Source of the DNA: Pseudomonadota bacterium
Lineage (GTDB): Bacteria > Pseudomonadota > Gammaproteobacteria > Burkholderiales > Methylophilaceae
Assembly: GCA_029556915.1 (NCBI GenBank)
Contig: JAKQIT010000131.1
Span: forward strand, 1-64,000
Direction: 5' to 3'
DNA: 64,000 nt
In this document: piece by piece, positions 60,113 to 64,000 of the stretch
How the letters are laid out: the number at the start of each line of letters is the position of its first letter
Numbering within the stretch: the first letter of the stretch is position 1
The notes under the pieces: generated by a model
Told to the model about the DNA's origin: nothing
Database searches by the model: none
The model's input: only the letters and a program-made list of their open reading frames with translations
Translations under genes and position numbers: made by a program

Positions 60113-60454
60113 ATGATTAAACATCAATCAACCCTATGCAAATGCAACATCCCACCATTTCACTATGCTGATTATGACTCTGTGGATTTTGATACTGGCA
60201 ATTCAATTGCAGAAATCTCGTTACAAAACTGCAAACATTGCGGCAATATCTGGCTGAAATATTTAATTGAAGACCCTTCACGCAGTGGCTCTGGGCGTTG
60301 GTGGCGCGTGCTTGTGCCAGCAAGCCAAGTGGCAAGCATCACAGCAGATAACGCCAAAGCGTTTATAGAGAACCAAACCGAAGGCATTGTGGGTGGCAGT
60401 TATTTTGGCTCTACAGGCATGAAAATTAGTGGGAGAAAAATAGAAATTAGGTAA
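60113..60454 (+). CDS. Hypothetical protein with cysteine pairs (113 aa)
   Basis: The ATG at 60113 was chosen; the frame is open further upstream into the previous gene. Two cysteine pairs (STLCKCN and QNCKHCG) suggest a zinc ribbon, then an acidic/aromatic part (SRSGSGRWWRVLVPASQVAS) and NAKAFIENQTEGIVGGSYFG. No signal peptide. Third gene of the site-9 operon. The pattern is found in small uncharacterised proteins, sometimes acting as immunity proteins; that link was not tested. Confidence 0.68.
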   Translation: MIKHQSTLCKCNIPPFHYADYDSVDFDTGNSIAEISLQNCKHCGNIWLKYLIEDPSRSGSGRWWRVLVPASQVASITADNAKAFIENQTEGIVGGSYFGSTGMKISGRKIEIR

Positions 60455-60464
60455 AACAATCATC

Positions 60465-61190
60465 ATGAACCAAGCTTATTTTGAAGCATTTATTACCAAC
60501 AAAATGCACTACGCAAGTGATGAGCAAGCCATTGCCGCGCTATTTTTCTGCAACATCAAAAACAGCACTTGGCAACAAGCATGCCTTGATAGCAAGCGGA
60601 TTAAAAATGATTGGGTAGATGGGTATTTTGAATATACTAACTATGGTCAAACCAGAACGTGGATCCACCAACCTTTCTCCAGCGAAGTCTATTACCGAAA
60701 AACATTCACCGTTCAAGAATGGTATTTACGCGACTTTTTTAAAGCCATTAAAACAGTGGAGTTAGAAGCCTATATTCTATTTGTAACCTTTGATTGCGAT
60801 AGCGCCAGCAACAAAACCGTTTACATTTACGACTTATATATCAAGCCAACAGACTTTGAAAAACTGATCCGCCCAAATCTAATTGAATTACCCACGGTAG
60901 ATTTGCATGACATTAATCAGCGAAATGACCCAGACCGCATGATATTGCTTGGGGATACGCCTATAAAAGCCATTGATTTAATCAAATATTGGAAGATTGT
61001 AGGCGCAGATACCGATGAAAAACGCGCCTGGAACACCCCGACACCTGATAAATTGGTTAAAATATTGGCGGAATTTGAGGCAAACCCAGAGGCTAAATTT
61101 GATGAATTTTCTGAGTTTGATGGGACGAATTCTCACAAACAAGATTGGTTTGATAAAGTGAAAAAGTTATTTGGGAAATTTGTTCCCTGA
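60465..61190 (+). CDS. Hypothetical protein (241 aa)
   Basis: No family recognised and no signal peptide. The N-terminal part is aromatic and mixed alpha/beta (IAALFFCNIKNSTWQQACLD, WVDGYFEYTNYGQTRTWIHQ). A central strand-rich segment (AYILFVTFDCDSASNKTVYI) and a C-terminal helical tail (WFDKVKKLFGKFVP) follow. Last gene of the site-9 operon, 10 bp after the zinc-ribbon-like gene. Confidence 0.72.
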   Translation: MNQAYFEAFITNKMHYASDEQAIAALFFCNIKNSTWQQACLDSKRIKNDWVDGYFEYTNYGQTRTWIHQPFSSEVYYRKTFTVQEWYLRDFFKAIKTVELEAYILFVTFDCDSASNKTVYIYDLYIKPTDFEKLIRPNLIELPTVDLHDINQRNDPDRMILLGDTPIKAIDLIKYWKIVGADTDEKRAWNTPTPDKLVKILAEFEANPEAKFDEFSEFDGTNSHKQDWFDKVKKLFGKFVP

Positions 61191-61213
61191 CGGTTTATTC
61201 ACAAACGCGTCAT
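61186..61213 (+). promoter_or_regulatory. ECF-type promoter (regulon site 10)
   Basis: CCTGAC (61186-61191), 16 bp, CGTCAT (61208-61213), 29 bp before the secreted protein gene at 61243. It overlaps the stop codon of the preceding gene. Confidence 0.8.
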
Positions 61214-61242
61214 ATCAATACTTAAATTATTAAGGAAATATT

Positions 61243-61761
61243 ATGATTTTCAGAAATGCTTTTAAACAGTTTGTGACGTTAGTTGTAGTTATGTTTTCTT
61301 CGATAGGGTATGCCGCACCAACGATCAAAGATGCTGAAAACTTCATATTATATAAATTTTCTAGCATTGTAGAAATGGATTCAGATGAATTTTCAACTTG
61401 GAGCATCCATGACCCCAAGATAGGCAAATCAACTGAATGGACATGGAGAGAAAATTCTGTGGTCGGAAAAGGCCATTTAGCAATTTCTAAGTTTGAAACA
61501 TATTTACTTGACCCAAGGGAGTTAGCGTACCCAGTTACTTATAAAGGAAATAAAATTTTCTTTGAATGTGCAAAAGTACGGTGTATGAGTGTAAAAATTC
61601 GTACCATGGACTCCGTCAATAATCGCTTTTTGGACACAGATGAAACAAGAACTTCAAACTGGTGGTATTTTAAAACGGAAGAAGATGCACAACGTGTTGC
61701 AAAGGCTATGAATTTTTTGCTAAAGACATATGGCGCAAAAGTAAAACAAGATCAATTTTAA
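61243..61761 (+). CDS. Secreted protein, unknown function (172 aa)
   Basis: Signal peptide FVTLVVVMFSSIGYAAP, then a mature protein with a Trp-rich middle (STWSIHDPKIGKSTEWTWRE), a Cys pair (FECAKVRCMSV) and a C-terminal WYFKTEEDAQRVAKAMNFLL. No family recognised. AAGGAAA precedes the ATG. Regulon member through site 10. Confidence 0.75.
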   Translation: MIFRNAFKQFVTLVVVMFSSIGYAAPTIKDAENFILYKFSSIVEMDSDEFSTWSIHDPKIGKSTEWTWRENSVVGKGHLAISKFETYLLDPRELAYPVTYKGNKIFFECAKVRCMSVKIRTMDSVNNRFLDTDETRTSNWWYFKTEEDAQRVAKAMNFLLKTYGAKVKQDQF

Positions 61762-62149
61762 CTAACGAATGAATATGCAAGCCTAGGCTGGCTTGAGCAA
61801 ACGCGATACCCAGCACAAAACAAAAAACTTTCTAATTAGTTATTTCAGTTAATTTGTAGACTTGCTTTATGGGTATTGGCTTTGCTACCACCCGTACTGC
61901 TGCAAACTAAACGCAATCACCAACAGATAGCTAGTGCTACAACCGTCACCTTCGTTTTAAACAAAAAATCACAGGCTTTAAGTTCTTAAATATCACGCGC
62001 AATGCGGTATTTTTTTGTTGCAAATATATAGCGCATTTTATGCGGTGATTAATGCGGCTATTCACCGCAACGCTTTCCTGACAATTTTCGTTTCTGCGCG
62101 TCTTATCATCAACAGCTTGAAAAATAACTGACAATCTAGGAGACTTATT
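61762..62149. other. Gene-free spacer with hairpins
   Basis: About 390 bp. Near 61770-61795 AAGCC...GGCTT is a decayed relative of the REP-like unit. A GCGGTGA/TCACCGC hairpin lies at 62042-62068. Site 11 of the promoter series starts at 62077. No reading frame with coding character was seen. Confidence 0.5.
62077..62104 (+). promoter_or_regulatory. ECF-type promoter (regulon site 11)
   Basis: CCTGAC (62077-62082), 16 bp, CGTCTT (62099-62104), 45 bp before the gene at 62150. Perfect match. Confidence 0.88.
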
Positions 62150-62725
62150 TTGAGCACATTGATAACAGATGGTGAAGTGTATGTTAACGGCAAATTATAT
62201 TACCGTGGAATCTACCCTGATATTTCTAGCCGTGGCTTGAGTATTTGGCGTAGAGAAAAGGATAATACTTCGCAAATCAGCCCAGATGGCCCGCATTTTG
62301 ATCTTTTATTACCAACACTCAATTTTGTACGAAGTATCAGAGATGATCTTATTAAAAAGCCTGTTGATTACACCTTTCAAGGCTCTAACTTGGGGGGTGT
62401 TAACGATAACTGGGGTGCCGCAGCCAGAAGCTTGGGGCTTGTATCTAGAACGGTCAATTTGATTGAGCTTCACATGCACTTTGAAAACAAAATTCTTTTT
62501 TTAAATATATCTGGCACTGCAATAGATGATTCACGATGGGCAAACGAGAAAACCCGATTAGAACCTAAAAACTTTGAAATTAAATGCCCCATACCAGTGG
62601 CGTTGATTAGTAGCGTCTTTGATGGCACAGAGTCGGAGATTTGGTACTTGCAAAAGCGATTTGAGTATGAGTATGATGAAGAATATTATGAAGCGACAAA
62701 AAATGGCCCACCTAAGAAAAATTAG
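62150..62725 (+). CDS. Hypothetical protein (191 aa)
   Basis: TTG start with AGGAG eight bases upstream. A soluble alpha/beta protein with no signal peptide and no recognised family (GEVYVNGKLYYRGIYPDISS at the start, NLIELHMHFENKILFLNISG in the middle). Its end overlaps the next gene by 23 bp. First gene of the site-11 operon, with a helical protein and a receiver-like protein downstream. Confidence 0.72.
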   Translation: MSTLITDGEVYVNGKLYYRGIYPDISSRGLSIWRREKDNTSQISPDGPHFDLLLPTLNFVRSIRDDLIKKPVDYTFQGSNLGGVNDNWGAAARSLGLVSRTVNLIELHMHFENKILFLNISGTAIDDSRWANEKTRLEPKNFEIKCPIPVALISSVFDGTESEIWYLQKRFEYEYDEEYYEATKNGPPKKN

Positions 62726-63068
62726 ATTTATTGAGCCTTTGCTTTTATACGGCGATGAAAATGAAGATGTTATTTTTCAGGCTTGGTACCTGATAGAGCA
62801 CGGGAAGCAATGCATCAACAAGAAGTCAGAATTAAGGCGCGGGTTAAAAAATCAGTACCCAAGTGCGAATATTTTTAAAATTGAGGCTGCTATTCAATCG
62901 GCCTTCAAGTTAAATAATGCAGTCAACTGGACATTTAATGCGCTTTATTCTGTTAGGGATTCTCAGTACGAAAAAGCCGCTCTCAGCCTAAAAGCCCAAG
63001 CCCCATGTTTAACTGAAAAGGCTTACAGCAGCGCGTTATCAAGAACAATTTATTTTCTTGTAAAGTAA
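62703..63068 (+). CDS. Hypothetical helical protein (121 aa)
   Basis: The ATG at 62703 lies inside the end of the preceding gene, a normal coupling overlap; earlier in-frame ATGs would deepen it. The protein looks all-helical (QAWYLIEHGKQCINKKSELR, IEAAIQSAFKLNNAVNWTFN). No signal peptide and no family recognised. Middle gene of the site-11 operon. Confidence 0.68.
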   Translation: MAHLRKIRFIEPLLLYGDENEDVIFQAWYLIEHGKQCINKKSELRRGLKNQYPSANIFKIEAAIQSAFKLNNAVNWTFNALYSVRDSQYEKAALSLKAQAPCLTEKAYSSALSRTIYFLVK

Positions 63069-63079
63069 GGATAAATTCC

Positions 63080-63373
63080 ATGAAAGTATATTTAGATGAT
63101 GAAAGAACGACGCCGCAAGGCTGGGTAAGAACTTACTGGCCTGACGAGGTGATTGCGTTATTAGAAACTGGTGAAGTGCAAGAGCTTAGCCTAGACCATG
63201 ACCTTGGTGATGATGAGCGCGGCACGGGGTACGATGTGGTGTTATGGATTGAAGAAGCCGTGATGACACGTGGCTTTAAACCACCCAAAATCATGGTGCA
63301 TTCAGCCAACTCCTCTGCTCGCATAAAAATGCAAGCAGGCATTGACGCAATTGAGCGATTTGCTAATAATTGA
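63080..63373 (+). CDS. Receiver-like protein of the cyclic-phosphate-processing (cREC) type
   Basis: A 97-residue protein with a short receiver-like fold: MKVYLDDERTTPQGWVRTYW, EVIALLETGEVQELSLDHDL, GTGYDVVLWIEEAVMTRGFK and KIMVHSANSSARIKMQAGID. The DDE and DHDLG motifs match the compact receiver domain described near predicted RNA-repair and cyclic-phosphate enzymes. A phosphoryl-transfer role is not shown. Last gene of the site-11 operon, 11 bp after the helical protein gene. Confidence 0.8.
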   Translation: MKVYLDDERTTPQGWVRTYWPDEVIALLETGEVQELSLDHDLGDDERGTGYDVVLWIEEAVMTRGFKPPKIMVHSANSSARIKMQAGIDAIERFANN

Positions 63374-63414
63374 TTTGGCAGGATTTAATTTTTTTTAAAA
63401 TGTCAGAATCACTT

Positions 63415-63442
63415 CCTGACCGATTGTTTATTGATTCGTCTT
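63415..63442 (+). promoter_or_regulatory. ECF-type promoter (regulon site 12)
   Basis: CCTGAC (63415-63420), 16 bp, CGTCTT (63437-63442), 60 bp before the Sel1-repeat gene at 63503. Perfect match. Confidence 0.88.
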
Positions 63443-63502
63443 ATTGTCGTTGATTGGTATCAAAAAAGTTGACCTATCCTAAATTTACTAAGGAAAATAT
63501 TA

Positions 63503-64000
63503 ATGAATACAAAATTTATAACTAAGTCTTTATTATTAACAACTGCATTAGCAATTATGCTGCTACTCTCGATGCCAAGCAGAGCTGGCTTAGAAGAGGC
63601 TAATAGCGCTTATAACAACAAAGATTATAAAACAGCATTGAGAGAATATTTACCGCTAGCTAAGAAAGGCAATGATTATGCTCAGTTTAAGGTTGGGGAG
63701 CTATATTTTGAGGGTAAAGGAGTATTACAAGATTACGAAGAGGGTTACAAATGGTTAACAAAGTCGGCCGAGCAAGAAAACCCACTGGCTCTTGCTATGC
63801 TGGCAGTGAAATTTGCTGATGGAAAAGGGGTAAAAAGAATTCTTGTTTTTGCACATGCATATATTAATCTTGCTGAGGCAAATAGATTTAAATATCCAGA
63901 ATTAAATGAAAAAATAGATGTGTTTACTAAGCTACGTGATAGCTTAGAGCAAGAAATGACTCCATCTGAAGTTGAGGCTGCTCAAGTATTTGCTAAGGCT
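63503..64000 (+). CDS. Exported Sel1-repeat protein (5' part)
   Basis: Open to the window edge; at least 166 residues. Signal peptide LLLTTALAIMLLLSMPSRAG, then Sel1-like repeats (REYLPLAKKGNDYAQFKVGE, GVLQDYEEGYKWLTKSAEQE, GVKRILVFAHAYINLAEANR). Such solenoids bind partner proteins in the periplasm. AAGGAAA lies upstream of the ATG. Regulon member through site 12. The C-terminus is outside the window. Confidence 0.85.
   Translation, partial: MNTKFITKSLLLTTALAIMLLLSMPSRAGLEEANSAYNNKDYKTALREYLPLAKKGNDYAQFKVGELYFEGKGVLQDYEEGYKWLTKSAEQENPLALAMLAVKFADGKGVKRILVFAHAYINLAEANRFKYPELNEKIDVFTKLRDSLEQEMTPSEVEAAQVFAKA

Overview
The window reads as an accessory-gene region of a betaproteobacterium. This is inferred from gene content: a DsbD of betaproteobacterial type, PEP-CTERM proteins, a UmuDC pair, HU and many lipoproteins. 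The first 2 kb (dsbD and a tRNA-Lys gene) are clearly GC-rich. From about 2.3 kb onward the DNA is AT-rich. The switch coincides with a 61-nt 3' fragment of a second tRNA-Lys gene followed directly by a tyrosine integrase, which is the classical left end of a tRNA-integrated island. No second attachment copy was found, so the right end probably lies outside the window and the true extent is unknown.

Layout. 2.2-4.0 kb: attL-like tRNA fragment and integrase. 4.2-9.4 kb: a complete CBASS anti-phage operon (HNH-SAVED effector, CD-NTase, E2-E1 Cap2, JAMM Cap3, DEDDh exonuclease). 9.4-12.8 kb: small DNA-binding and hypothetical genes with a 1.1-kb gene-free stretch. 12.9-17.7 kb: a co-directional cluster of two calcineurin-type phosphoesterases, an AAA ATPase, a Cys-based phosphatase, a HAD phosphatase and two unknown proteins. 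17.8-20.5 kb: HU and a umuDC operon whose UmuD carries an extra N-terminal domain. 20.6-27.2 kb: pilin-like protein, DsbC-like protein, lipoprotein, membrane protein, an XRE regulator with two operator palindromes, and an SRAP protein. 27.4-42.6 kb: TPR regulator, aldehyde dehydrogenase, LuxR regulator, two PEP-CTERM proteins, a MerR/CDF metal pair with a decayed DsrE gene, TetR/SDR pair, and an SPFH / NAD-kinase-like operon divergent from a NUDIX (NrtR-type) regulator.

42.8-64 kb is the most unusual part. An ECF-type sigma factor gene (55,043) is followed by a probable membrane anti-sigma protein and faces a divergent gene for an exported TPR-CHAT protease-like protein. Twelve copies of one promoter signature, CCTGAC-N16-CGTCTT (one copy with 17 bp, a few with a base change), lie 29-77 bp upstream of the sigma gene itself, the CHAT gene, several lipoprotein genes and almost every gene or operon to the right edge. 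This looks like a compact, self-regulated sigma regulon of envelope proteins, possibly switched by proteolysis. A truncated sigma region-2 gene beside a MraZ-like gene, three copies of an unknown exported protein family, and REP-like hairpin repeats lie to its left.

All family assignments come from reading motifs by eye. No database search was run.
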